A stretch of DNA of 64,000 nt from positions 1 through 64,000 of the forward strand of contig JAGKWR010000006.1 of assembly GCA_021151765.1 (NCBI GenBank), written 5' to 3'. The stretch is from Alphaproteobacteria bacterium. GTDB lineage: Bacteria > Pseudomonadota > Alphaproteobacteria > Rickettsiales > UBA1997. Of this stretch, positions 9,222 to 17,544 are shown piece after piece; within the stretch, counting starts at the first letter, position 1, and each line of letters begins with the position of its first letter. The position numbers and the translations under genes were made by a program. The notes under the pieces are model-generated. The model saw only the letters and a list, made by a program, of their open reading frames with translations. It ran no database searches and was not told the DNA's origin.

Positions 9222-9989
9222 ATGAAAGAAAAAATTGGAGTGTCACCGGTAAATGGTGTGAAAAAAATTATTGCCGTTGCTTCGGCCAAAGGCGGAGTTG
9301 GTAAATCAACGATTGCTTGTAACTTAGCTGTTGAATTGCAAAGAAATGGCCAAAAAGTTGCTTTGGTTGATGCTGATATTTATGGTCCATCAATTCCGCA
9401 TTTAATGAATTTGTCGGGAGCACCGCAAATCGCTGAAGGTTTGATTTTGCCGATGATTTCGCACAACGTAAAATGCATCTCAATTGGCTCGCTGGTTGAT
9501 GAGAAAATGGCTGGCGTGTGGCGCGGACCGATGGTTACTAAAATTTTGCATCAGTTAATTCGCAGTGTTAATTGGGTTTTTGATGGCGAAGAAATTGATG
9601 TGATGGTAATTGACATGCCACCGGGAACAGGAGACGTTTATTTAAGTATGGCGGAAAAATTTCCACTTTCTGGCGTTGTGATAGTGTCAACGCCGCAAAG
9701 CTTGTCGGTTATTGATGTTGTTAAGTCGATTGATTGTTTTAACAAGCTACAAGTTCCTGTTTTAGGTTTAATTCAAAATATGTCTTATTTAGAAGTTTCT
9801 GGTGAGAAGAAATATTTATTTGGGAAAGATGGTGCGAAAAAATTGGCTGAAAATTCTAATGTAAAATTTTTAGGCGAATTGCCAATAATGCAGGAAATTT
9901 CTGATTCCACGGAAGCAAGAAAAATTGCGGTCATAGATAATAAAAAAATATCAGAAATTTTTGCCGAAATTATAACGAAAATTGACTAA
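9222..9989 (+). CDS. mrp: Mrp/ApbC-family iron-sulfur carrier ATPase
   Basis: This is a 255-aa deviant Walker P-loop ATPase of the Mrp/Nbp35 family, which carries Fe-S clusters to apo-proteins. The motif SAKGGVGKST lies at residues 21-30, VDADIYGPSIPHLM at about 45, and DMPPGTGD at about 130. It lacks the N-terminal DUF59/MIP18 domain of longer Mrp proteins. At the position where the family usually has a CxxC pair (after QNMSY) it reads LEVSGEKKYLFG, without cysteines. Cluster binding by the usual ligands is therefore doubtful. The stop overlaps the upstream TTG codon of the next frame, but the preferred ATG start of the next gene is 7 bases downstream. Confidence 0.85.
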   Translation: MKEKIGVSPVNGVKKIIAVASAKGGVGKSTIACNLAVELQRNGQKVALVDADIYGPSIPHLMNLSGAPQIAEGLILPMISHNVKCISIGSLVDEKMAGVWRGPMVTKILHQLIRSVNWVFDGEEIDVMVIDMPPGTGDVYLSMAEKFPLSGVVIVSTPQSLSVIDVVKSIDCFNKLQVPVLGLIQNMSYLEVSGEKKYLFGKDGAKKLAENSNVKFLGELPIMQEISDSTEARKIAVIDNKKISEIFAEIITKID

Positions 9990-9996
9990 AAACATT

Positions 9997-11805
9997 ATGA
10001 TAATCCAAGCATTCAAATTTATATTTTTGGTGCTTGTGACGTTAATCTATTCTGAAAATTCTTTTGCTGCTAGCGCCTTAGTTCCAGAAATTTGTAATAT
10101 GTACAATATTGCGACTGGAAGTATTGGTAAAATTGTTGCTTCTTTTGCCATCGTTTCAGTTGGGGTAGGATTCTTTAGTGGTAGAGTCTCATGGGGCGTT
10201 TTGGTTGGTGTTTGTACTGGTGTCGGTTTAATGGTTGGCGCACCAACAGTTGTTTCGGCTATAACCGGAAAATCAATTTATCAGTGCCCCGAAAGTTCTT
10301 ATGTAACATCTTGTCTTAATGGAAAGTGTTATACTTGTCCGATGGGTTATACGGGTTCTGATTGTTCTTCTTGTGGAACTGGTTTTACTGGTCCTACTTG
10401 TTCTGACTGTGCTGTTGGTTATACAGGTACTTCTTGTTCAGAATGTGACGTTGGATATAGTAAATACAATGGAGTATGTTATCAAAATTGTTCAGCGTCC
10501 AGTATCGCTGGTGTCTCTAGTGCGACAGTTGATGCTGGTGTTGGTACAGCAACTTGTGATAGTGATAATTTTTCTGGGTCTGTTTCATATAGTTGTATAA
10601 ACAATAATCTCTCTGTTACTTCTTATAACTGTTTCTGCACGGGAAACTTTGCTGGTACTAATTGCCAGAGTTGTGTCACAGGATATAAGGGACAAAACTG
10701 TTATGATTGTGATGATGGTTACACTAAAGTTGATGGTAAGTGTAATAAAAATTGTATGGCAAATGTTACAGGAATCACATCTTCTACTGAAGCATTGCCA
10801 CCATCTGGGACTCTGAGCTGTAATGATTCTGGCTATAGCGGTTCAGTAGATTATACATGCTCGGATGGAGTTTTTGCAGTAAAAAGTGGGCAATGTGTCA
10901 AGAATCAATGTTCTGGAGGAACTGAAAGCCTGATATCGAGTGGAGGCACTACTTACAAACTACATGTTTTTAAAAGTAGTGGTACTTTTGAGTGTTATGC
11001 TACTAAGAATGTAGAATATTTGGTTGTTGGTGGCGGTGGCGGTGGCGGCGCTGGTAGTGTTTCTAGCGGCACGATTAGTGGTATTTTAAATACTAGACCT
11101 ACTCCTGGAGGAGGTGGTGGTGCTGGCGGTTTTTTAACGGGATCAATGTCGGTTGCTATAAATTCTGTGAAATCTATTACTGTTGGTAGTGGAGGTGGTC
11201 CTGGGGCTAAAGGAGGAAATAGTTCAATTGATAATTCAGTTATTGCTTATGGTGGTGGTTTTGGAGCATATCCTAATCAATCTGCAGATAGTAGTACTAT
11301 GCTCAATGGTGGCTCTGGTGGTGGTGGATCTAGTTATGGTGATGGTGGATCAGGAGTTTCTGGACAAGGTAATGCTGGAGCTCCAGGTCATATTAATACT
11401 GGTACATATATAAATTCTTCTTTTCGAGGTTCTGGTGGTGGTGGTGCAGGAGCTGCTGGCTCAGTTCCAGGTGCTGGTTCAGCTGGAGATGGTGGAGCAG
11501 GAAAATTATCATCTATCACTGGAACTGCTTTGTACTACGCTGGTGGTGGCGGCGGTGGTAATGGTGCCCAAAAAGGTGACGTGAATTTAGCATGTTATTA
11601 TAGTGGAATTACTTTTGACAGAGGTCGTGGTGGTAGTAATGTTGGAGGAATTGGTGGTATGGGATTTGGACTTTATACTAAAAATGGTACAGATGGTGCT
11701 GCTAATACAGGAAGTGGTGGTGGTGGTGCAGGATATTGTTCAGGTTATGGTTCTGCAGGAAGTGGCGCTGCAGGTGTTGTGATTATAAGATATGTTTATC
11801 AATGA
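9997..11805 (+). CDS. VirB2-like pilin domain fused to EGF-like and glycine-rich domains
   Basis: This is a predicted secreted or membrane-anchored surface protein of 602 aa. A signal peptide (residues 1-25, ending NSFAA) is followed by a TrbC/VirB2-like segment (about 26-92). That segment has two hydrophobic helices separated by the short basic loop SGRVSW, the layout of type IV secretion pilins. A cysteine-rich region (about 97-310) contains short EGF-like CxxGYTGxxC modules and a duplicated 63-residue unit. Residues about 325-602 are very glycine-rich, with VEYLVVGGGG at the start and GVVIIRYVYQ at the end, a pattern of the glycine-rich domains found on phage and bacterial surface proteins. 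The ATG at 9997 is preferred to the TTG at 9982. I know of no named protein with this architecture. The pilin assignment rests on pattern, not alignment. Confidence 0.7.
   Translation: MIIQAFKFIFLVLVTLIYSENSFAASALVPEICNMYNIATGSIGKIVASFAIVSVGVGFFSGRVSWGVLVGVCTGVGLMVGAPTVVSAITGKSIYQCPESSYVTSCLNGKCYTCPMGYTGSDCSSCGTGFTGPTCSDCAVGYTGTSCSECDVGYSKYNGVCYQNCSASSIAGVSSATVDAGVGTATCDSDNFSGSVSYSCINNNLSVTSYNCFCTGNFAGTNCQSCVTGYKGQNCYDCDDGYTKVDGKCNKNCMANVTGITSSTEALPPSGTLSCNDSGYSGSVDYTCSDGVFAVKSGQCVKNQCSGGTESLISSGGTTYKLHVFKSSGTFECYATKNVEYLVVGGGGGGGAGSVSSGTISGILNTRPTPGGGGGAGGFLTGSMSVAINSVKSITVGSGGGPGAKGGNSSIDNSVIAYGGGFGAYPNQSADSSTMLNGGSGGGGSSYGDGGSGVSGQGNAGAPGHINTGTYINSSFRGSGGGGAGAAGSVPGAGSAGDGGAGKLSSITGTALYYAGGGGGGNGAQKGDVNLACYYSGITFDRGRGGSNVGGIGGMGFGLYTKNGTDGAANTGSGGGGAGYCSGYGSAGSGAAGVVIIRYVYQ
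10444..10896 (+). repeat. Two 189-base internal repeats in the cysteine-rich region
   Basis: The units at 10444-10632 and 10708-10896 have equal length and encode the same cysteine pattern. Each begins CDxGYxKxxGxC, then xNC, and ends with SGSVxYxC and a final cysteine 12-13 residues later. The second half resembles a sushi-like or EGF-like module. The protein sequences are diverged, so the duplication is old. Confidence 0.7.
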
Positions 11806-12506
11806 TTATGATCGTGATGATGTTGATAAATTGCTAAATTGCTGCGACTGCCAAACAGAGACAAATATTCAGGATGATTGTTAATATCCTCCGGAGTGCC
11901 ATGACAACATACATGATGATTTACACAAAAGACGAAATCGGTTTTTTGCATCACCATGTGTAAATCATGTGATACTAATAAGATTGCACAATTTTGGCTT
12001 TTACGAATTTCATCTAAAATTTGATAAAATTCTTCAGTTGCGCTGATATCCATATATTGAGTTGGCTCGTCTAAAACTAATAAATCAGGTTGATTCATCA
12101 AAGAGCGCAAAAACAAAACTTTTTGTAACTGTCCGCCAGATAAATCGTGAATTTGTTTGTCTAAAATATTTTCAAGTTTTAGGCGTGAAATTAAACTAGA
12201 AGTGAAGTCGTTGAAAGTAATTTTGGTTGCCGAAAGTAATAAAAAATCTCCAACTTTCAGAGGAATTGTGGTATCGATCGTTACTTTTTGCGGCATGTAG
12301 CCAATTCTTATTTTATCTGCTTTGGTAATTGTGCCAGAAGTTGGTTGTAAAACACCAAGTAAAATACGTGCAATCGAGGTTTTGCCGCCGCCATTTGGAC
12401 CGATTAAAGTGGTGATTTCACCTTTTTTTAATTGGAGAGAAACTTTATCGATAATTTGTTGTCGATCAATTTTTAGGCCAATATTCTCAAGCTTTGCGAT
12501 TAACAT
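11799..12506 (-). CDS. znuC: Zinc ABC transporter ATP-binding protein
   Basis: This is a 235-aa ABC ATPase with Walker A GPNGGGKTS (about 37), signature LSGGQLQKV (about 122) and Walker B LLVLDEP (about 140). Sequence and context (next to znuA) indicate the ZnuC subunit that powers zinc import. The C-terminus ends YQHHHDHNH, a histidine-rich tail that could sense zinc. The permease znuB is not in the window. It converges on the pilin-fusion gene with a 7-base overlap. Confidence 0.85.
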   Translation of the reverse strand: MLIAKLENIGLKIDRQQIIDKVSLQLKKGEITTLIGPNGGGKTSIARILLGVLQPTSGTITKADKIRIGYMPQKVTIDTTIPLKVGDFLLLSATKITFNDFTSSLISRLKLENILDKQIHDLSGGQLQKVLFLRSLMNQPDLLVLDEPTQYMDISATEEFYQILDEIRKSQNCAILLVSHDLHMVMQKTDFVFCVNHHVCCHGTPEDINNHPEYLSLFGSRSNLAIYQHHHDHNH

Positions 12507-12519
12507 TAATTATAATTTT

Positions 12520-13386
12520 GTGAGAGTTTTTAAATTTCTTTTGCTGGTTTTGCTGTCGATTTTCATAGTTTTGCAGTCAAAGCAAAGTCAAGCTAAACCA
12601 ACAATTGTCGCCTCAATTAATCCGTTGCAAAACATCATTTTGGCAATCACCAAAGATAAGAGCAACAATGTTTTATTGATCGATTCTCAAAAGTCGGAAC
12701 ATGACTACAGTTTGAAAAAAAGCGACATTGCGGCACTAACTAAAGCCGATTTAATTTTTTACATCAGCGCAGATTTGGAAAATAAAATCGACGCTGCCAT
12801 CAAGTCAAATCACAATGAAGCACAAGCTTTTGAGGTGGTTAAAATTGCTAATCTGAAGTTGTTAGCAAGTCGTGCAAATGCAAAAAAAATTGATCCGCAT
12901 ATTTGGATGAATCCAAAAAATGCTGTAACTATCGCCGAATTTATTGCAAAAAAAGTTGCGCAAATTGATCCGCAAAACGCGGCGCAATATCGTCAAAATC
13001 TAGCGAGTTTTAAAAAGGAAGTACAGTTGGCAGAAAAATCTATTGGGCTTGAACTCAAGAAAATCAATGCTGCCCAATATATATTTTTTCATGACGGCTA
13101 TCAATATTTTGAAGATTACTTCTCCGTGAGACCAGCAAAAATTATTGTTAGCGGACATGATTCGGAGCTTGCAATTTCTGATGCCAAGCAAATTGATACC
13201 TTGGTTAGAAGTGGCGTAGTGAAATGCATTATTGGTGAAAAGTGGGATGAAAAAAATACTGCTCAAAAAATTGCCAAGAATTACAAAATAAATTTTAGCA
13301 ATTTTGACGTGTCAGAAGTGCAGGGCGGATATGTGAAAATGTTGGAAGATATAGTGCGAGTCATGGTGCAATGTGGTGTTAAATAA
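12520..13386 (+). CDS. znuA: Zinc ABC transporter substrate-binding protein
   Basis: The periplasmic metal-binding protein (288 aa) of the cluster A-I family captures zinc for the ABC importer. A signal peptide (1-25, ending SQA-K) precedes KPTIVASINPLQNI. Metal ligands are visible as His in SEHDYSL, DPHIWMNP and FFHDGYQYFE. The long histidine-rich loop of many ZnuA proteins is absent. The frame is open upstream to 12322, but that part is antisense to znuC. The GTG at 12520 starts just before the signal peptide and leaves only 13 bases to the divergent znuC start. Confidence 0.85.
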   Translation: MRVFKFLLLVLLSIFIVLQSKQSQAKPTIVASINPLQNIILAITKDKSNNVLLIDSQKSEHDYSLKKSDIAALTKADLIFYISADLENKIDAAIKSNHNEAQAFEVVKIANLKLLASRANAKKIDPHIWMNPKNAVTIAEFIAKKVAQIDPQNAAQYRQNLASFKKEVQLAEKSIGLELKKINAAQYIFFHDGYQYFEDYFSVRPAKIIVSGHDSELAISDAKQIDTLVRSGVVKCIIGEKWDEKNTAQKIAKNYKINFSNFDVSEVQGGYVKMLEDIVRVMVQCGVK

Positions 13387-13390
13387 AAAA

Positions 13391-13424
13391 TTTGCTGTTG
13401 GTTTAAGCTACAACCAACAGCAAA
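13391..13424. terminator. Bidirectional terminator between znuA and tkt
   Basis: A perfect 13-bp inverted repeat (13391-13403 with 13412-13424) and an 8-base loop lie between two convergent genes. It is flanked by A-runs on the left, giving a T-tract for the minus strand. It can end transcripts from either side. Confidence 0.8.
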
Positions 13425-13436
13425 TTCAGCGATAAA

Positions 13437-15431
13437 TTATTTACCAAGTTTAGACAAAATTTGAGCAACGGCGTTATCCGAAGTAATGCCGAAATGTTTG
13501 AACAAATCTTCAGCTTTGCCAGAAGCGCCGAAGTGATTCATGCCGATGAAAATTCCGTCATTGCCGATGTAACGATGCCAGCCTTGTGATAAAGCGGCTT
13601 CGATGGCAACACGCAGAGTTGATTTATCACCCAAAACTGCAGATTTATAAGATTCAGATTGTTCGTCGAAAATTTCCTGGCATGGCATAGAAACAACGCG
13701 AGCGTCGATATTTTGTGCTGCCAATTTTTGTTGAGCTTCAATTGCTACGTGAACTTCAGAACCAGTCGCAATAATCACAACATCTGGTTTTGCGCCTTTG
13801 CTTGCAGAAATTACGTAACCACCTTTTTTCGCATCAGCTTCATTTGCTGCGCTCAAGAAAGGTAGATTTTGTCTAGTCAAGATGATGGCTGAAGGAGTTT
13901 CTTTTGATTTCAAAGCTGCTTCGTAAGCGTCGATCGTTTCTTTAGTGTCGCACGGTCTGAAAACATTTAAGTTTGGAATAGCGCGAAGCATTGCTAAATG
14001 TTCGATTGGTTGGTGAGTTGGACCATCTTCGCCAACGCCAATTGAATCGTGAGTGAAAACGTAAATATTGCGCAACTTCATCAAAGCTGACAAACGAATT
14101 CCCGGCTTCAAATAATCAGAGAAAACCAAGAAAGTTCCAGCGTAAGGCAAGAATCCTCCGTGCAAAGTCATGCCGTTCATCACTGCTGACATTGCGTGTT
14201 CACGAATTCCGTAGTGAATGTAACGTTGTGAGAAATCGTTTTTAGAAATTGCTTTTGTTACGGCAGTTTTAGTCAAAACCGAACCAGTCAAATCAGCAGA
14301 TCCGCCGATTAATTCTGGCAATTCGGCAGTTAAAAATTCCAAGGCAACTTGTGAGGATTTGCGAGTTGCTTGGGTGGCTTTTTCGGCGATAACTTTTTCA
14401 ACTAAAGACTGAAGTTTAGCATCGAAATCAGCTGGTAAATCTTTATTCAAGATACGTTTGATTTCAGCAGCTTTTGCGGCATCAAGTTTGGCGAATTTTG
14501 CTTCCCAATTTTTTGCAACTTCTGCTGATCTTGTGCCGGCTTTTTCCCATTCTGCTTTAAGATTTTGTGGAATTACAAAAGTGTCGTGCGGCCAATTCAG
14601 TGCTTCACGAGTTTTTTTAACTTCGTCAGTTCCAAGAGGTGAGCCGTGAGATTTTTCAGAACCAGCTTTATTTGGTGAACCGTAAGCAATTGTGGTTTTG
14701 CAATCGATCATTACAGGACGATCAGAATTTTGTGCTTCTTTTAAAGCGGCGCGAATTTCGTCAAAATTGTGGCCGTCAATTTGAATAACTTTCCAATTAC
14801 AAGACTCAAAACGCATTTTCATGTTTTCGCAAGTTGCGATTGCAACGTCGCCATCAATTGAAATTGAGTTGTTATCCCAAAGAACAACCAAGTTTTTCAA
14901 GTTCCAAGTTCCCGCCATTGAAATCGCTTCTTGGCTGATACCTTCCATCAAGCAGCCGTCGCCAGCGATACAATAAGTTTTGTGATTGATGACATCGCGA
15001 CCCAAACGAGCAGCTAACATTTCTTCAGCCAATGCCATACCAACCGCGTTGGTGATGCCTTGTCCTAAAGGGCCGGTAGTGGTTTCAATACCTTCGATGT
15101 GGCCGTATTCAGGGTGGCCAGCACATTTCGCGCCAAGCTGGCGGAAGTTTTTAATGTCATCAAGGTTAATGTCTTTGTAACCAGTCAGATATAATAATGA
15201 GTAAATCAACATTGATCCGTGACCAGCAGAAAGAACGAAACGATCGCGATCCATCCAGTTTGGATTGCTGGCGTCAAATTTTAAAAATTCGCTAAAAAGA
15301 ACAGTGGCAACATCGGCCATGCCCATTGGCATTCCTGGATGTCCAGATGCAGATTTTTCAATGGCATCAATTGATAAAAATCTAATGCAATTAGCCATTT
15401 CTCTGGCCAATTGGTTATCGTTTTGTTTCAT
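13437..15431 (-). CDS. tkt: Transketolase
   Basis: A 664-aa full-length thiamine-diphosphate enzyme of the pentose phosphate pathway that transfers two-carbon units between sugar phosphates. The N-terminal domain has SASGHPGMPMGMADV (about 27), LSAGHGSMLIYSLLY and the ThDP site GDGCLMEG (about 155). The pyrimidine domain has GVGEDGPTHQP (about 463). The C-terminal domain follows. The split transketolase pair at 24575-26279 is separate, so this copy is the central-metabolism enzyme. Confidence 0.95.
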   Translation of the reverse strand: MKQNDNQLAREMANCIRFLSIDAIEKSASGHPGMPMGMADVATVLFSEFLKFDASNPNWMDRDRFVLSAGHGSMLIYSLLYLTGYKDINLDDIKNFRQLGAKCAGHPEYGHIEGIETTTGPLGQGITNAVGMALAEEMLAARLGRDVINHKTYCIAGDGCLMEGISQEAISMAGTWNLKNLVVLWDNNSISIDGDVAIATCENMKMRFESCNWKVIQIDGHNFDEIRAALKEAQNSDRPVMIDCKTTIAYGSPNKAGSEKSHGSPLGTDEVKKTREALNWPHDTFVIPQNLKAEWEKAGTRSAEVAKNWEAKFAKLDAAKAAEIKRILNKDLPADFDAKLQSLVEKVIAEKATQATRKSSQVALEFLTAELPELIGGSADLTGSVLTKTAVTKAISKNDFSQRYIHYGIREHAMSAVMNGMTLHGGFLPYAGTFLVFSDYLKPGIRLSALMKLRNIYVFTHDSIGVGEDGPTHQPIEHLAMLRAIPNLNVFRPCDTKETIDAYEAALKSKETPSAIILTRQNLPFLSAANEADAKKGGYVISASKGAKPDVVIIATGSEVHVAIEAQQKLAAQNIDARVVSMPCQEIFDEQSESYKSAVLGDKSTLRVAIEAALSQGWHRYIGNDGIFIGMNHFGASGKAEDLFKHFGITSDNAVAQILSKLGK

Positions 15432-15602
15432 GTTTTTATTGAGACTTAATGAGGGGAAATCGATGGTTGCTTTTTAGCGACGCGTTATAGAAATTAACGG
15501 CACTATTTTCTTAATGCAAATTGAAATTCCTTACAGTTGAAGCCTTACTAAAATTTCAGCGCTTTAACGGAATTTTCTTCGTTAACTTCAAAAAAATTAT
15601 CA

Positions 15603-16376
15603 ATGAGCAATCAGCATAATAAAACTAATAAAGGTCATTTTCCTTTGATCAAACTATTGCCAAATCTTGTTACTTTGGCGGCTCTTTGTATCGGTTTGTC
15701 TGCAATACGCTGTGCTATTAGTGGCGATATTATGAAAGCTAGCGGCTTTTTGTTGTTGGCTGGTTTTATGGATGGAATTGATGGTCGTTTGGCGCGTTTT
15801 TTGAATTCATCAAGTGATTTTGGTGCTCAACTCGACTCGTTGGTTGATTTCGTAAACTTCGGAATTGTCCCCGGTTTTATTGTTTATTCGTGGATTGGAA
15901 GCTACAATGGTGTTGGCAGTTTAGAATGGGCTTTAGTTTTATTTTTCGCGGTTTGTGGCGCAATTCGCTTGGCGCGTTTTAACGTCGATTTAAACAAAGA
16001 AGTGGTTAATCCAATTTTAGAAAAATATTTCTTTAAAGGTATTCCAGCTCCTTGTGGTGCAGCAATGGCGATGTTGCCGATGGTTTTGTATTTTGAATTT
16101 GGCGATGGTTTTTACACCAATCCAGTCTTAGTAATTAATTATGTCGCTATTTTGGCAGTTATGATGGCGAGTCGTATTCCTACAATTTCGATCAAAAAAA
16201 TTCCGATCAGAAATGAATATGTTTATTTAACTTTGTTAATTTTGGGTTCGATCATTATTGGTCTTTTGATTGAACCATGGCTTACTTTGGCAATCGTTGG
16301 AATCACTTACGGAATTTCAATTCCGATCACAGCTTTCTTCTTTGTGAAAATCGAATTGGCTAACAAAAAAAACTAA
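15603..16376 (+). CDS. pssA: CDP-diacylglycerol-serine O-phosphatidyltransferase
   Basis: A 257-aa inner-membrane enzyme that makes phosphatidylserine, the precursor of phosphatidylethanolamine. The CDP-alcohol phosphotransferase motif DG-x2-AR-x8-G-x3-D-x3-D is visible as DGRLAR...FGAQLDSLVD (about residues 59-82). Several hydrophobic helices follow. It sits three bases before aroQ on the same strand. Confidence 0.9.
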   Translation: MSNQHNKTNKGHFPLIKLLPNLVTLAALCIGLSAIRCAISGDIMKASGFLLLAGFMDGIDGRLARFLNSSSDFGAQLDSLVDFVNFGIVPGFIVYSWIGSYNGVGSLEWALVLFFAVCGAIRLARFNVDLNKEVVNPILEKYFFKGIPAPCGAAMAMLPMVLYFEFGDGFYTNPVLVINYVAILAVMMASRIPTISIKKIPIRNEYVYLTLLILGSIIIGLLIEPWLTLAIVGITYGISIPITAFFFVKIELANKKN

Positions 16377-16379
16377 AAT

Positions 16380-16826
16380 ATGGCTAAAAAAGTTCTCGTT
16401 TTAAACGGACCAAATCTCAACTTATTACACAAAAGAGACAAAGAAATTTATGGCGATTCTTCTTTGAAAAAGATCGAAGATGATTGCCATGTTTTAGCTA
16501 AAGAATTGGGTTTGGAAGTTGAATTTAAACAATCCAATAACGAAGGTCGTTTGGTCGATTTTATCCAAGATGCTATTGACGAGTTTGATGCGATCATCAT
16601 CAACGCTGCAGCTTACACACATACTTCAGTAGCAATTCGCGATGCGCTTGAAATGTTTAACAAACCAAAAATTGAGCTTCATATTTCTAACGTTTTCAAA
16701 CGCGAAGAATTTCGTCATCATTCATTTTTGAGCGACGTTGTAACTGCCGTAATTTGTGGTTTAGGAGTTGATGGTTACTCAATCGCACTTTTCGCAATTA
16801 ACAATCTTTTGGCTGATCAAAAATAA
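16380..16826 (+). CDS. aroQ: Type II 3-dehydroquinate dehydratase
   Basis: A 148-aa enzyme of the shikimate pathway that dehydrates 3-dehydroquinate. The N-terminal VLNGPNLNLLHKRD carries the substrate-binding Asn. The active-site region is INAAAYTHTSVAIRDAL, and the C-terminal IELHISN and FRHHSF blocks hold the catalytic His and Arg. The tyrosine normally on the mobile loop is present as EIYG. Its length is typical. Confidence 0.95.
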   Translation: MAKKVLVLNGPNLNLLHKRDKEIYGDSSLKKIEDDCHVLAKELGLEVEFKQSNNEGRLVDFIQDAIDEFDAIIINAAAYTHTSVAIRDALEMFNKPKIELHISNVFKREEFRHHSFLSDVVTAVICGLGVDGYSIALFAINNLLADQK

Positions 16827-16827
16827 T

Positions 16828-17544
16828 ATGTTGCCGCTCAAAATTATTGAAATTTCTAAAAGCTTTAACGATCGCACCGTTTTAGACAAAGTTTCATTCG
16901 ATGTTAAATCAAACGAAATATTTGGATTTATTGGTTTAAACGGCGTCGGTAAAACTACTTTGATTAAGATTATGCTCGATCTTTTAGATCAAGAAAATGG
17001 TGAAATCGAAATCTTCGGAGTTTCACGTTTATTGCCTGAAAGTCGTAAAAAATTGTGTTACTTACCAGAAAAATTTCAGCCATCACAGCATTTGAAAGGT
17101 GAGGAATTTGTAAAGTTTGTGCTCGATTTTTACGGTAAAAAATATGATGCCGAAAAAGCTCGCGCTATTTGTGCTAACTTGGATTTACGCTTCGAAGTTC
17201 TGAAACAAAAAGTTACAAAATACTCAAAAGGTATGACGCAAAAACTCGGACTTTTGGCGGTTTTTTTGTCGGAAGCTGATTTGATTGTGCTTGATGAACC
17301 AATGTCGGGATTAGATCCAAAAGCGCGCATCGCTTTGAAAAAAGAATTAATCGCTTACAAAAATTCTGGAAAAACCGTGTTTTTCAGTTCGCATATTTTG
17401 TCAGATATGGACGAAATATGCGATTCAATTGCAGTTTTAAATAATGCCCAAATTGCCTATCAAGGCACTCCGCAAGGCTTTAAAGAAAAACATCAAGAAG
17501 ATAGTTTGGATCGCGCCTTCTTAAAAGAAATCAAAGCAATATAA
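16828..17544 (+). CDS. ABC transporter ATP-binding protein
   Basis: A 238-aa ABC ATPase of the ABC-2 (CcmA/DrrA) type. Walker A is GLNGVGKTT (about 37), the signature is a variant YSKGMTQ (about 133), and Walker B is LIVLDEPMSGLD (about 154). The ATG at 16828 follows directly on the aroQ stop, so the in-frame ATG at 16768 inside aroQ is rejected. No permease lies next to it. Its stop overlaps the start of the fucose synthase gene by one base (TAATG), which links it to the sugar locus and makes export of a polysaccharide or lipid possible. Confidence 0.85.
   Translation: MLPLKIIEISKSFNDRTVLDKVSFDVKSNEIFGFIGLNGVGKTTLIKIMLDLLDQENGEIEIFGVSRLLPESRKKLCYLPEKFQPSQHLKGEEFVKFVLDFYGKKYDAEKARAICANLDLRFEVLKQKVTKYSKGMTQKLGLLAVFLSEADLIVLDEPMSGLDPKARIALKKELIAYKNSGKTVFFSSHILSDMDEICDSIAVLNNAQIAYQGTPQGFKEKHQEDSLDRAFLKEIKAI

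Noticed and set aside
11183..11413. Hydrophobic frame in the glycine-rich repeat
   Set aside because: It is the frame-shifted reading of GGT-rich codons and yields an artificial Val/Leu-rich sequence.
10972..11805. Prophage tail-fibre fragment
   Set aside because: The glycine-rich domain resembles some phage proteins, but it is in frame with the signal peptide and pilin-like domain and no phage genes surround it.
12322..12519. N-terminal extension of znuA
   Set aside because: This part is antisense to znuC and precedes a clear signal peptide, so the GTG at 12520 is a better start.
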